64,000 nucleotides of DNA from Stentor roeselii (Eukaryota; Ciliophora; Heterotrichea; Heterotrichida; Stentoridae): contig RSEH01000116.1 in NCBI GenBank assembly GCA_006503475.1, forward strand, positions 80,519 through 144,518, written 5' to 3'. This document shows, in pieces, positions 50,206 to 61,000 of the stretch. A program made the position numbers and the translations under genes. Positions within the stretch are counted from its first letter, which is position 1. Every line of letters begins with the position of its first letter. The notes under the pieces are model-generated. The model saw nothing but the letters and a program-made list of their open reading frames with translations. It was not told the DNA's origin and made no database searches.

Positions 50206-51702
50206 TTAATAGAAATTTAGTTTACTATTAACGATCTCTTGTCTCCTCTTCAGTATTTTTTCACAATACGCCACAAGTGGTGCTCCTAAAAACCTATTTT
50301 CTTGATTCAAGTCCTTCAAATCTTTTCTTTTCTCCAAAATCCACTCAACAGTTTCCTGAACCATTCTCAAAGCATGTAAAATTTTCTGTCGAAAGACGAG
50401 ATTTTTAAGTCCTTTACAATATTTTTTCAAAGTCATTCCAACTGGCAGAAACATTTCAGGAAAAGCTGGAAACTGAGAAACTGCAGAAAAATGTTCAATA
50501 AGACATTCAGTTGCCTCGTCAACGAGTTGTTCTCGATAAAGTTGGGAAAGTTGCTGGTCTTTACTTGTTTTTATTGCGATAATGAAACTGAAGTCTTTTA
50601 GCTTTTTTGTTGAGACTGACTTGGATAGAGAGGAACTGGTTAGAATTTCGCAGATGTTCGGTGATATGGATGGAATGTAAAACTCGCAGTGACTTTCTAT
50701 GTTTATTAAGACTCGTAGAAGATGGAGTTTTAGAGGGTAGTATTTGGAAATGTTGGTTAGGGAGAGGATTCCTGTTGCTATTTGGACTAAGGGATGGACT
50801 AGTGGCCAGAGATCCTTATAAGTCATAATACTTTGTCCAATAATTATAAAAGAATTCAAAAACTGCCAATTATAAATAGTCTTAATTCTGTCACTCGAAG
50901 GATTCTTCACAGTCTGAGACAAAAACATAGACAACTGCCTAAGCGATGCAAAAACAACTTGATAACTTGCACTTAAATCAATCCCAAGCAGGTCAACAAA
51001 GCACTTTCTCATAGTTTCAATACTCAAATAATTCGACCAGTTCATAAATTTCGAGTTCTTCGTAAACTGGACATAAAGCAACTTAAGACTAACAACTTTA
51101 TCAAAAAACCCTTTCATTAAAACCCTTCTAATAAACTGATAAGCGACAAGTTTCCCTATTTTTCCAGATTCAGACCAAACTTTAATAGAATTTTTCATAA
51201 ATCCTCGAATTAATTCAGGAAAAAACTTAAAAAATTTCAACACTTTTGACAAAGATGAAAAAATATCTGCTAAAAGAGTTTCTTGAGCGACTTGTTTAAG
51301 TAAAAATAAAGTGTTTGCCAGGTAACTACGGAAAAGATTCTTGTAAGAAGTTAATGATGACTGCTTTTGGGACTTGTCGTTGAAGACTTTTTTGAAGATT
51401 CTTGGAAGCTTTTTTAGACTTCTGGTTAATGAAAAGGTCAGGGTGGAAGGACTGTCAAAGTTGGACTGGTTGTCTTCTGAGATGTGGCAAGAAGCACGGT
51501 AGAGCTTTAAGAGCTTTCGAAGGTTTCCGATGGAATCTTGAGAGTTTTTTAGAAGATTTTTTACTTTTGACTTGTCGATTGAGGTTTTGTATTCTTTGAT
51601 TTCTTCGGATTCGGATTCGGATTCTTCGATTTGGTTGAATTCTTCGACGACGTCTTCGAAGGTTTCCAGGGATTGTTTGTATTTCTTTCCACCCTTGACC
51701 AT
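50206..51702 (-). CDS. NOC2: NOC2 nucleolar complex protein
   Basis: 498 residues. Noc2 with Noc1 or Noc3 moves pre-60S particles through nucleolus and nucleoplasm. An acidic run lies near the N terminus (EESESESEE). The Noc2 core is plain: KLVAYQFIRRVLMKGFF, IYNWQFLNSFIIIGQ, LWPLVHPLVQIATGILSL with the signature YYPLKLHLLRVL, then FYIPSISPNICEIL and the late FPEMFLPVGMTLKKYCKGLK. Human NOC2L is longer (749) mainly through its tails. The ATG follows CTTATATAAA. A 56-bp minisatellite lies about 100 bp upstream. Confidence 0.92.
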   Translation of the reverse strand: MVKGGKKYKQSLETFEDVVEEFNQIEESESESEEIKEYKTSIDKSKVKNLLKNSQDSIGNLRKLLKLYRASCHISEDNQSNFDSPSTLTFSLTRSLKKLPRIFKKVFNDKSQKQSSLTSYKNLFRSYLANTLFLLKQVAQETLLADIFSSLSKVLKFFKFFPELIRGFMKNSIKVWSESGKIGKLVAYQFIRRVLMKGFFDKVVSLKLLYVQFTKNSKFMNWSNYLSIETMRKCFVDLLGIDLSASYQVVFASLRQLSMFLSQTVKNPSSDRIKTIYNWQFLNSFIIIGQSIMTYKDLWPLVHPLVQIATGILSLTNISKYYPLKLHLLRVLINIESHCEFYIPSISPNICEILTSSSLSKSVSTKKLKDFSFIIAIKTSKDQQLSQLYREQLVDEATECLIEHFSAVSQFPAFPEMFLPVGMTLKKYCKGLKNLVFRQKILHALRMVQETVEWILEKRKDLKDLNQENRFLGAPLVAYCEKILKRRQEIVNSKLNFY

Positions 51703-51799
51703 TTTATATAAGTTGATAGAATAACTTAGTAAAGAGTAAGATGATGGATTTTACCTAATTGAAATTTTAAAATAATGATTATTTTAGTATAAAGGTTTT

Positions 51800-52187
51800 G
51801 ATATGCATGGTTTTTAAGATGCTTGATGAGAGTATTTCTTGGAAATAAGATTTTCGATATGCAAGGTTTTTAAGATGTTTGATGAGAGTATTTCTTGGAA
51901 ATAAGATTTTCGATATGCAAGGTTTTTAAGATGTTTGATGAGAGTATTTCTTGGAAATAAGATTTTCGATATGCAAGGTTTTTAAGATGTTTGATGAGAG
52001 TATTTCTTGGAAATAAGATTTTCGATATGCAAGGTTTTTAAGATGTTTGATGAGAGTATTTCTTGGAAATAAGATTTTGGTATTCAAGGTTTTAAGATGC
52101 TTGATGAGAATATTTCTTGGAAATAAGATTTTCGATATGAAAGGTTTTTAAGTCGCTTGATGAGAGTTCTTCTTGAAAATAAATAGA
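51800..52187. repeat. Minisatellite, seven copies of a 56-bp unit
   Basis: Copies begin at 51800, 51856, 51912, 51968, 52024, 52080 and 52134. The unit starts gatatgcaaggtttttaag and ends ggaaataagattttc. Copies 2 to 5 are identical or nearly so; copies 1, 6 (54 bp) and 7 carry changes, the usual picture of a tandem array growing from the middle. 56 is not a multiple of 3 and no frame runs through it. It lies upstream of NOC2 and downstream of PheRS, both on the minus strand. Confidence 0.95.
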
Positions 52188-52315
52188 AAAAAGTTTATTA
52201 TTAGATAATTTTATCACCTAAAATCATCAAAACTAAGAAAACTTAAATTTCTAAAATCCATCAATTTTCACCACTTTTTCAATCCCCCTTTGAAACCCTG
52301 ACTTAAAACCCAAAC

Positions 52316-53386
52316 TCACCTAAGAACTACTCCTAAACTTAAAACTTTTTCTCTCACCATCCCTTGAATCAAATCAATTTCCTCATTAGTCAAACTTCTA
52401 TCCATACTTCTATACAAAATCCTATAACACAAGCTTTTTTTCTCATTCTTAGAAAACTCATCAACTTTCGTAACCTTTTCAACTAAATCTCCTCCAACAT
52501 CTCTAACAATTTCAAAAAAATCATTTTCACAAAACTTTTCCGTTACCCAAAACGAAACATCCTTATAACAAGCAGGATATTTCGAGAACGGTTCAAATTT
52601 CGTTAATCCTTTTTTCTCTGAAAACTGTTTCAAAAATCTTTCATCTTGAGACCAAAACAATCGAATATCTGGAATATCAAAAACTTTCATCGCCCATCTT
52701 TCAAGTCCAAATCCAAAAGCCCATCCAAAAACATCTTTTGACTTTCCCGCATTTTTCAAGACCTGAGGATGATAAACTCCGCATCCTAAGGCTTCAAGCC
52801 AGTCATCCTGCCATTTGACTTCCAGTTCAAGACTCGGACTAGTGAAAGGAAAATAAGCATCGACCCATCTCATTTCAATAGGACCGAAGATCTCAAATGC
52901 AACATCTTGAATAGTTTTTTTTAGTTCTTCCATTGCGAATTCTTTGCCCTGGTCGTAGTTTTGAAGACCGAGTTCCTGTAAAGTCCAGATTCGCGCGCCT
53001 TCAAGTTGATGAAAAGCTGGATAGTGCTTTGCGTCGATTTCATCTCTTCGATAAACGTCTCCAGCCATTAAAAATGCGGAGTGCTTTGAAAGCATTTCAA
53101 AGTCATGAGCCGTTGTGTGAGTCCTCAGAACATTCGCCTTATCAAAAAAATAAGTATCAGTCGGAAATCGAGTCGGGTGGTCTTTTGGGATTAGAAGTTT
53201 TTCGAAGTTGTCCTCGACAGAAACTTTTGCATTGAAATCGTCTTTAGTCACAAAGGTGTTAGGGTAAGTTTTATGGAAATGAGAATAAATACGATTTTTC
53301 AATATTGATAAAGGATGGTCACGGTTTTGTAAAAGTCTTCGATTGAGAAGGGATAAAATCTTTGGAGAGATGTTGGGAATCGACAT
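52316..53386 (-). CDS. FARS2: Mitochondrial phenylalanyl-tRNA synthetase
   Basis: 356 residues. The monomeric mitochondrial type charges tRNA-Phe. The catalytic core has motif 2-like GDVYRRDEIDAKHYPAFHQL (with FHQLEG), the aromatic-recognition part RWVDAYFPFTSPSLELEV, GCGVYHPQVL and motif 3 GFGLERWAMKVF. The C-terminal 90 residues are the FDX-ACB anticodon-binding domain (FEPFSKYPACYKDVSFW...DRSLTNEEIDLIQ). This fusion of core and FDX-ACB marks the organellar enzyme. The first 22 residues have no acidic residue and several Arg/Lys, compatible with a mitochondrial targeting peptide. Ends in TGA. The ATG is 7 bp from the ATG of the divergent gene. Confidence 0.93.
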   Translation of the reverse strand: MSIPNISPKILSLLNRRLLQNRDHPLSILKNRIYSHFHKTYPNTFVTKDDFNAKVSVEDNFEKLLIPKDHPTRFPTDTYFFDKANVLRTHTTAHDFEMLSKHSAFLMAGDVYRRDEIDAKHYPAFHQLEGARIWTLQELGLQNYDQGKEFAMEELKKTIQDVAFEIFGPIEMRWVDAYFPFTSPSLELEVKWQDDWLEALGCGVYHPQVLKNAGKSKDVFGWAFGFGLERWAMKVFDIPDIRLFWSQDERFLKQFSEKKGLTKFEPFSKYPACYKDVSFWVTEKFCENDFFEIVRDVGGDLVEKVTKVDEFSKNEKKSLCYRILYRSMDRSLTNEEIDLIQGMVREKVLSLGVVLR

Positions 53387-53393
53387 TTATTTA
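53387..53393. promoter_or_regulatory. 7-bp gap between divergent start codons
   Basis: Only ttattta separates the FARS2 ATG (minus) from the ATG of the MUL1-like gene (plus). It is the second such case in the window. On each strand it gives an A/T-rich stretch directly before ATG. Confidence 0.4.
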
Positions 53394-54332
53394 ATGGAAA
53401 GAAAAGATCGACAAGCTGCTGCTCTTCATTTCGCTTCTCTTGCAAGTGGAAGCTTTGGACTTGTATTAGTTGCGCTTGGGCTTAAAAGTATCAGGGATAA
53501 ATGGGAGATATTTGCCAAGGCTGCTTTGATTGAAGAGAGTATTGGAAAATTTGTATGGGTTGAAGGAGAAGTCGTTTCTGATGACGGGTTTAAAGTAAGG
53601 GAAAAGTAGCCGAAGACTATTCAAGACCATTCTTTGGTTGTCAGTTCTAAGTATTTGAAAAGTGTTTCTTTTAATCTTGTTAATACTCGTGTTGATGAGT
53701 TCAGGGAAAAGGTAAGGAAAAGATAGACTAGAAACTTCAAGATTCTTACAGGTGATAAAGAAGTAAAAATCTTTAATAACAATATCAGTCACTCTGAACA
53801 GATCTTTGAAGAAATCCAGCCGATAAAGAAAGGAATCTTCTCCTGGATCAAAACTCTTTTATCAATTTTCTTAATTTTCACGAAGTCTCCTCCAGTCCTA
53901 CAAGACCATCTTGTGAAAATAACAGAATCTGTGATTTCTTTAAACTCAATCTACCAAGTCTTCGGACTTCTCAAGTCAATAAAAGGTGAATATTTCATCG
54001 AGCCTTCAATCATCACCAACAAAAAAGACCAGGTGATAAAAAAAGAACTCACTCAAATTTTTTTTTACTTTTCTTTTTCCCTGATTTTTTTTTGTTTTTC
54101 TTACACTTTTCAAAGAATACGAAAAAGACTTCTAGACAATGAAAAAAAAGTGATCGCTCCAAAAAACATGATATGCATAGTTTGCAAAAAAAGACTTGTC
54201 TCTTGTTTTTACGAGCCTTGCAAACATATGAGCACTTGCAACACTTGTCACAACCGCCGAGCACGTTCAGGGAAATTGAAATGTCCGTTTTGTGACAATC
54301 CTTTTAACAGATGCCAAATAATTAATAAATAA
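53394..54332 (+). CDS. MUL1/GIDE-type membrane RING E3 ligase
   Basis: 302 residues in three exons (53394-53594, 53610-53711, 53727-54332). An N-terminal membrane helix (ASLASGSFGLVLVALGL) is followed by a GIDE/BAM-like middle part (VWVEGEVVSDDGFK...GEYFIEPSIITNKKD), a second helix (FFYFSFSLIFFCFSYTF), and a C-terminal RING (CIVCKKRLVSCFYEPCKHMS, CNTCHNRR, KCPFC). That is the plan of MUL1/MAPL of the mitochondrial outer membrane and plant SP1, whose RING and loop face the cytosol. The order is clear, the middle domain is diverged. The stop is one base from the next ATG. Confidence 0.78.
53595..53609 (+). other. 15-nt intron 1 of MUL1-like gene
   Basis: GTAAGGGAAAAGTAG, phase 0, ends in an in-frame TAG if retained. 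Confidence 0.88.
53712..53726 (+). other. 15-nt intron 2 of MUL1-like gene
   Basis: GTAAGGAAAAGATAG, phase 0, ends in an in-frame TAG if retained. It is very similar to intron 1. Confidence 0.88.
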
Positions 54333-54333
54333 T

Positions 54334-54639
54334 ATGAACTCGGCTCCTGTCCAGTTCTGCACACAATGCAAGTATTTACTTCTTGATCAGGTCTTTTGTG
54401 GACGATGCAACACCCAGAATGAATTGGAAAGCAGAGAAATCACGGTTAATAAAAAATACCCTGGGTGTAAGAACTGGTCTCAGAAAATCATTAAAGTTCA
54501 GAAGGCGATGATGACCATGGACTGCCCTGGCTGTGGAGCGAAGAAGATTTCTTATACTTCGAGACAACTTAGAAGTGCTGATGAAGGAGAAACTGTTTTT
54601 CTTGATTGTGAAGCTTGTGGATATAAAGGAGTTATTTAG
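54334..54639 (+). CDS. POLR1H: RNA polymerase I subunit RPA12 (A12.2)
   Basis: 101 residues; yeast Rpa12 has 125. Two zinc ribbons: the N-terminal C9-x2-C12...C22-x2-C25 and the TFIIS-like C-terminal C64-x2-C67...C92-x2-C95. The hairpin QLRSADEGETVFLDC carries the acidic DE pair that enters the polymerase active site for RNA cleavage. The spacing and the RSADEGxTVF form fit RPA12 rather than RPB9 or TFIIS. It acts in the nucleolus in rRNA synthesis. The ATG follows the upstream stop after a single T, the tightest same-strand pair in the window. Confidence 0.87.
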   Translation: MNSAPVQFCTQCKYLLLDQVFCGRCNTQNELESREITVNKKYPGCKNWSQKIIKVQKAMMTMDCPGCGAKKISYTSRQLRSADEGETVFLDCEACGYKGVI

Positions 54640-55021
54640 AGGTTAGAGTTAGTGGAATGGGGTTTTACAAGAGGTTGAGAGGTTTTATAGGGTTTAAGGG
54701 AGTTTTGAAGGGTTTTTAGGGTTGATTTGAGATAATCTTGGATTTTTTTGTATTAGGATATTATTTGTAGTTATTATATGAATTTAGTGATTATTACGTT
54801 TATTCTAAAAGAATTATCCAAGAAAATTTCTTGTTTATAATTGAATCATAATTTTAAAGGATTTTTCGAAAAGTAAAACTTTTTACTAAAACCAATTCTT
54901 GTTACTATTAAATGAACTATGAAAAATTTCATATTTATAACGATAACTTAGCCCAAAAGTTCCTAATTTATTTTCAATCAATATTAAAAATCCTAATTCT
55001 AAAATAAAACTACTAAAATAC
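54640..55021. other. Intergenic region (382 bp)
   Basis: The first 100 bp after RPA12 are G/T-rich (gaggttttatagggtttaag), a trailer pattern seen after other genes. The rest is AT-rich. No gene or structured RNA recognised. Confidence 0.5.
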
Positions 55022-58000
55022 CTAAATCCTATCAAAATATTTCCTTTTCTTCTTAATCTTCCTCAAATCATTTCTAAGAGCTCCACGAAAAGCTTCATCC
55101 ATATTAAAAAACCTCAGAGTTTTCCTCATTTCAAAATTTTCAAGTTCCATAAAAGTATAAGCTTTTTTCCCTTCAATACGATTTCTATAAACTCCATTCT
55201 GAACCACTTTCTCTTGATTGAAATCTTGTTCAAAGCCATCTCCTCCCCTAAGCTTTTTTCTATACCTTGGAAAGTGTCTGATGATATAATCAATAAGTGC
55301 TTGAATCATATAATAAAACCAATGAACTAAAAAATAAGAATTTCCAAAAAGAATGACTAAAAACAAAAAGATTTTAAACCCTTCGCTGATACTTCCTGAG
55401 ATAAAATAAAGTCCGCTATAAATAGTAACAGTTGCAGTAAACAAAGCTTCAGTTTCCATGTTATTCAATCTTTTTGAGTTAAAGGCTTACTTAAATATTG
55501 CACAAATAATGAAAAAATCATTACAAATAATACAATTAAAGCTTGAACCATCACATCTTGAGATGAAAAAAAGATTGAAACAAGAATAAGAAGAACTTTC
55601 CTGAAAATTATCACAAATTCCCAGAAAAAGTATTTTAATCTGTACCCGTTGAATAAGTACCCGAAGATTACTCGATAATGGTCGTGATGTAACTTATTCC
55701 GGTATTTAGTCATGAGTATCACTAATGCAAATGGAAAGCCGAAGACCCACAATACAATACCAGGGACAGCAATAAATAAAGAATAATCCCGATGTTAAGT
55801 ACTCCAACATTTAACTCTAGTATTCACCCTTAAATAACTTTTCATTTTATCAATATCCAGGCAGTCGAAGTTTGAAAGTAAAGCTTTGGTAATACTTGGA
55901 TAATTCAGGAAAAAAACAACGATGATAGTCAAAAAGACTTCTCTCTTTAAATAATTATAACTTTTGATTTCATAGCTGTACATCACCCAGTATAATACAG
56001 AAGCCAGAAAAATTAAGAAGGGCAACCCAGCCATACAATAAGTTTAATATAATAACCTTGGGTCTTATCTTGTTTACTGTTGTCGTCCAAGAAACAGTCC
56101 AATGAAAACATCTGGTCAGTCAAAGTCGCAGTACCTTGCTGCAGTTTAAAAAATTGCAAGACATAAGTAGGCCACTCTAAGTTAAACTGAGTCGTTATCA
56201 GGAGGAGTTGTAAGTAATTTGTGAAGATTTTTATGTAAATTGAATGCATTGATGTTGATTTGAAAGCAGATTTTAAAGTTTCATTGATTAAAATAATGGT
56301 AAGGATAATGATACCGAGTAGTAAAGCTAATAGAATTGCAACATTTCCTGCTTTGTTAGGACATTTAAGACATTTGTAGTAAGAGTTCATTGTATACCCT
56401 AACTCACAGGACTGACATAAAACTCCTTCATACCCAACGGCGCAGTTTCCACTTGGATGTTCTTCATCCCCTTCATTGCAAGCTTGAGAGTATTGACAAG
56501 GATAAACTATTTCCGAATCCAGTTTTGACCTCCAGTATCCTTTTTTTACTCTAATCGAAGAACCCCCAGGGCAAGTGGCTCCTGCAGGACAAGACTTGCA
56601 AGAGTCTTCAGGCTTAATAAGATATTTACCTGAAGGGCATTTCAAACAAGTAGTTTCACTTTTTTTCTCACCTTCTTTGCAGGGTCTTAAAGAAGCGGAG
56701 TAAGTTTCGCTAGTGACTTGAAATGAAGATTTCAAAATGATGTTGAATGATGACCCTGGAGGACCTGACACGATAAATTTCTTTATTGTTATTATTCCTG
56801 CAACTGATACAAAATTGGTTTCTCCTGAAACTGAATAATTAGCTTCTGAAACTGAGAGCTGGATAGTTGATGAATAATCTGTTAGAATTGTTTGGTTGTA
56901 GATATCTTTGATACTTATTAAAATTTCACCATTGTACTCTTGACCTGGGGAAAGGTCTTGAAAAATTCCTACTTCAGAGAGATATCTATTGTGGGTTATT
57001 TCGAAATTATTTGGAAAAGATGCAAAATTATTTCCATAGACTGCTTTATTGTTTTTAATATCAACTTCAGTAGTAACTTCAGGCATTTTATCAGTCCATT
57101 TGATTCCTCCTCCATCTTCACCGCATTCATTATTTGTTATTAAAGTACGACCAGATAAGAAAATTCCACAATTTTTACAATTTTTTGATTGATAGAAAAT
57201 TCCTCCTCCTGAGTTATGAGCAGAGTTGTTTTTTATTTTGGTGCTGGTTAATGTCAAGTTATAATTATCAATATTAAGTGCTCCTCCGTTGTTAGGTGAC
57301 TCATTGTTTTCAAATAGTGAATCAGTTATCTCTAATGAATCATCTTGATTACCTGATATCGCTGTCAATGCGGAATAATTTTGAGGACTGAAATATTGAA
57401 AAGATGAATTTCTAATGACAATGAATGAAGTATCTTGAATGAATAATCCTTTTAATGAATTTTGAAATCCATTGAAAAAACTATCTTCAAGATAAAAAAG
57501 GTGCAAGATTTCAGGTGAATCATTGAATACATTGAATTTTGACTGGGGTTTAAAAATGAGCAGTTTTTTATTTTAATGTTTTTGTTTTCATTGAAATAGA
57601 GGAGGTTCCAGCCGTTATTTTTAACAACTAAAGAACTATTAACGATTGAATTAATCATGTTGATCTCTGAGGTTTCGATATTCAGGTCACCTCCTTGATT
57701 TTCTTGAAATACGCAATTGATGATATCGATTTTTGAATCTTTTACATAAATGTTCCCTTCTTTGCTCGTACCTGTTTGAAATATCGAGTTTTTTAGAGTT
57801 AGGGTTGATGAGCCTGCTGCGTAGATGAATGAACCTTTTTGTTTAGTGGTCATATTGTTAAAGTTGCAATTGTTGATCATCAGTGATGCTTTATAAGAGT
57901 AGATCCCGGAATAATCTAGGAATTTTATTATGTTGGATGAAATAGTTAAATTATTAAGTTCAAGTTGTGCCTGAGAAAGGAATATCAAACTATCATCTTG

Positions 58001-61000
58001 CATTTTGTTATTTTTTATTTCTGAGTTTGAAATTAAACTAAGGGAATTTTCAGAAGCAGTAAACCAAAAAAGAGTATCAAATCTTACATTGTTTTCTTCA
58101 AATACTGAATTACTTACTTTTATTGAAGACTTTTCATCGATATATAAAACTGTGTAGGTGTTTTCTTGAAATATGCAGTCCTCACAAATAAAAGTTGAAG
58201 AATAACTTAGATAAACACCGATTGATGTGCTTTTTTTTAGTAAAAAGTTTTTTATTGTCATGTTGGTTCCTGATGTTATTTCAATTCCTGCAGGAATATT
58301 ATCAATTATTAATAATTCAGCTAGTAATTCTATTTTTGATGCGAATATTGCACTGACATCATTTATTGAGTTTGAAATATTTATGTTTTTTAAGGAGACT
58401 TGGGTTGAATTTAAAAGAGATTTAAAGCTTAAGATTTTGTCACTTGAATTACTATTGAAAAAAATTGCATTTTCTATTTTAAGACTGGCATATTTGTAGA
58501 ATAATAAGCTAAATACCCAGCATTATTTCCTGTATTGCTAATTAGATCCAGTCTATTAAAGTGCAGCAAGCCCTTAAAATGATAATCTGTTATAATCCCT
58601 CCCATACCGCTGAAACATTCCTTTATAAGTAAATCCTCAGCCTCACCATAAATAATTGAAGTAGTGCTTGATATATAAATGGCAGCCCCTTCATTTGCAT
58701 GGCAGCTTTCGAATGTTAAATTATAAAGATTCAAATTAACCCTAGACTCAGTTGACAAAGCATTTAAAAATATTCCACTTCCATCACCATTTTTCGAAAA
58801 ACAATCAGAAAATAAAACACTATTCATAGTAATTGAAGACATAATTGGTGAAGTGAAAAAATTAAGACAACCACCATTTCCGTAATAATTTTTTAATGAT
58901 TCCAGAGAAATATTAAAAATCTTAAAAGAATTTACATCTGATATGGCAAGAGGACTTGAATAATAAGATTCTAGGTTTTGTGCGATGAAATTATTAAATG
59001 TGACATTAACACATGATTCTATAGATATTATTGAATATTCATAACTAGTACATGAATCCACAACTGCATCATTTATATAAATCTCGTTTAAGTTTTTTAT
59101 TTCCAGGGCTGATGCACTTATGTTAGACATAGTAATTTTTTCAAGATATAATTCATGACATGAAGAAGTAAGTATCCCTGAACAATTTAAGTTTTGGACT
59201 GTTACCTCATAAATATTGATATTATGAACTTTAATAAAACTCAAAATATTAATGCAACTAAATTGAACGAACTCTTTTTCTATATCTATAAAGTTTAGGT
59301 GCTCCTGCTCATTTTCGAAGTTATTGATAATTTCTTTTATATCATCGGGATTTTCAAAAATAATATTTGAAAATATTGAATATTTTATTTCAACAAATGG
59401 ATATGTATTTAAGTAGATAGCATACCCACCAGTACTACTATCCAAAATTTGTATTTGATAAAATATGAGACTATTATATTCCAAAGAAATAGTAACTTTA
59501 ACTCTGTTTACTATTGTATTCAACTCACCCCCATATATATTAATATCTCCCAATAACCCTAAATTGTTAATATAAAAGAAGCCATACTTTCCTACTACCG
59601 AATCTGAAATTTCTATATTATTTATTAACATATTTTGGATTACCATTTGCATTGAATAGAAAAATAACCCACTTGAACAATAAATATATTTCATTTGAAT
59701 ATCAGACAATGTTAATAATTGGCTATTTAGTAAATTTTCTAGATCATGAGCATTATTTATTTCAGAATAATCTATAGATGTGATATCAATATAGATCAGA
59801 TAATTCACATATATATTATAGAAATTGCAGGAAAGTATATTCACACTTCCTATATGGTTCAAACTGTATATCAAGTAACTAGGACTCGGCGATCGCAAAT
59901 TATTCATTAAAAAATTGAAAGTAAAATGAACAGAATTTATTGTAATATTGTTTATTTTTATAGCTTTAAAAAAACTTCCAGTTGCTACACCTTCATTATC
60001 TTGATATCCAGAGCCTAATTTTGAGACAGATCCATTATAATATATAAAATTAGCATCAATACAATCAGTAATGCATGTCATTAATATTATACTTCCTGTT
60101 GCCTTGGCCTGCATCCTTATAAAGTTAACATTAGATAAATTGAGAGTTTTCGAAGATCTAATAAAACTGTTATATTGTGATCTGAAATTATAAAAATCAG
60201 CATTAGAAATCTCAACATATGTACTAAAATTAAAATAGTTTACATTAGAATAAGAGGTGCAATTAATTGAGTAGTTTCCGAAGGTATCTATACTTATAAC
60301 TTCGTTTTTATCATCTTTTTTTTGGTTTTTTTCTATTAAATAGTAAGGACAATATGCGCAAATTTCTTGATTACATTCAACCTTGATTGATTTGGTTCAA
60401 TCAAAAAATATGTTTTGAATATAAACTTTTTTTGCTAAAGGTGATAAGATTATTAAAGACTTATAAGTAACAGTAACTTTATTTTTATCTGCTGAATTTC
60501 CAATTATCCAAAGTTCGTTAAATATTAGATTAACTTTTGTATTCAAAGGGTCAAATTTATTGGGAATCAAGATTGATTCAGTTGAATCTACGACTAAATC
60601 ATTTTCATTGCTTATTATATATATTTTTGTATAGCTTGCATAGACATTAACTAGAGCACTATATAATGAATTAAAAATTATATTATCATTTTCAGTATTG
60701 ATGGAATCAAGTGATGAATCAACAGTAAAGATTTTGTATCTATTAATTGAATAAGTAATTGGCTCTGGTAAACACCATTTGTTAGTCATTTCGAAATAAA
60801 TAGCCAGGAAATCAGCATTAATATAACCTATAGGACAATTTTTAAGTGCTCTCTCACAACTATCTAGAATCATTGAAGAATCACAAATAAGACATTCATC
60901 AAAAGACGCTCTTAAGCATCCTGGCTCCATGTCCGTAATCGATCCCATACAATAAGAGCATTTCTCATTCGAGCAATCAAATTCTTTATCATATTTTTCA

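Noticed and set aside
58487-58518. A 32-nt GT...AG intron that would mend the frameshift at 58.5 kb.
   Set aside because: It would be twice the size of every other intron, and the other three shifts have no such solution.
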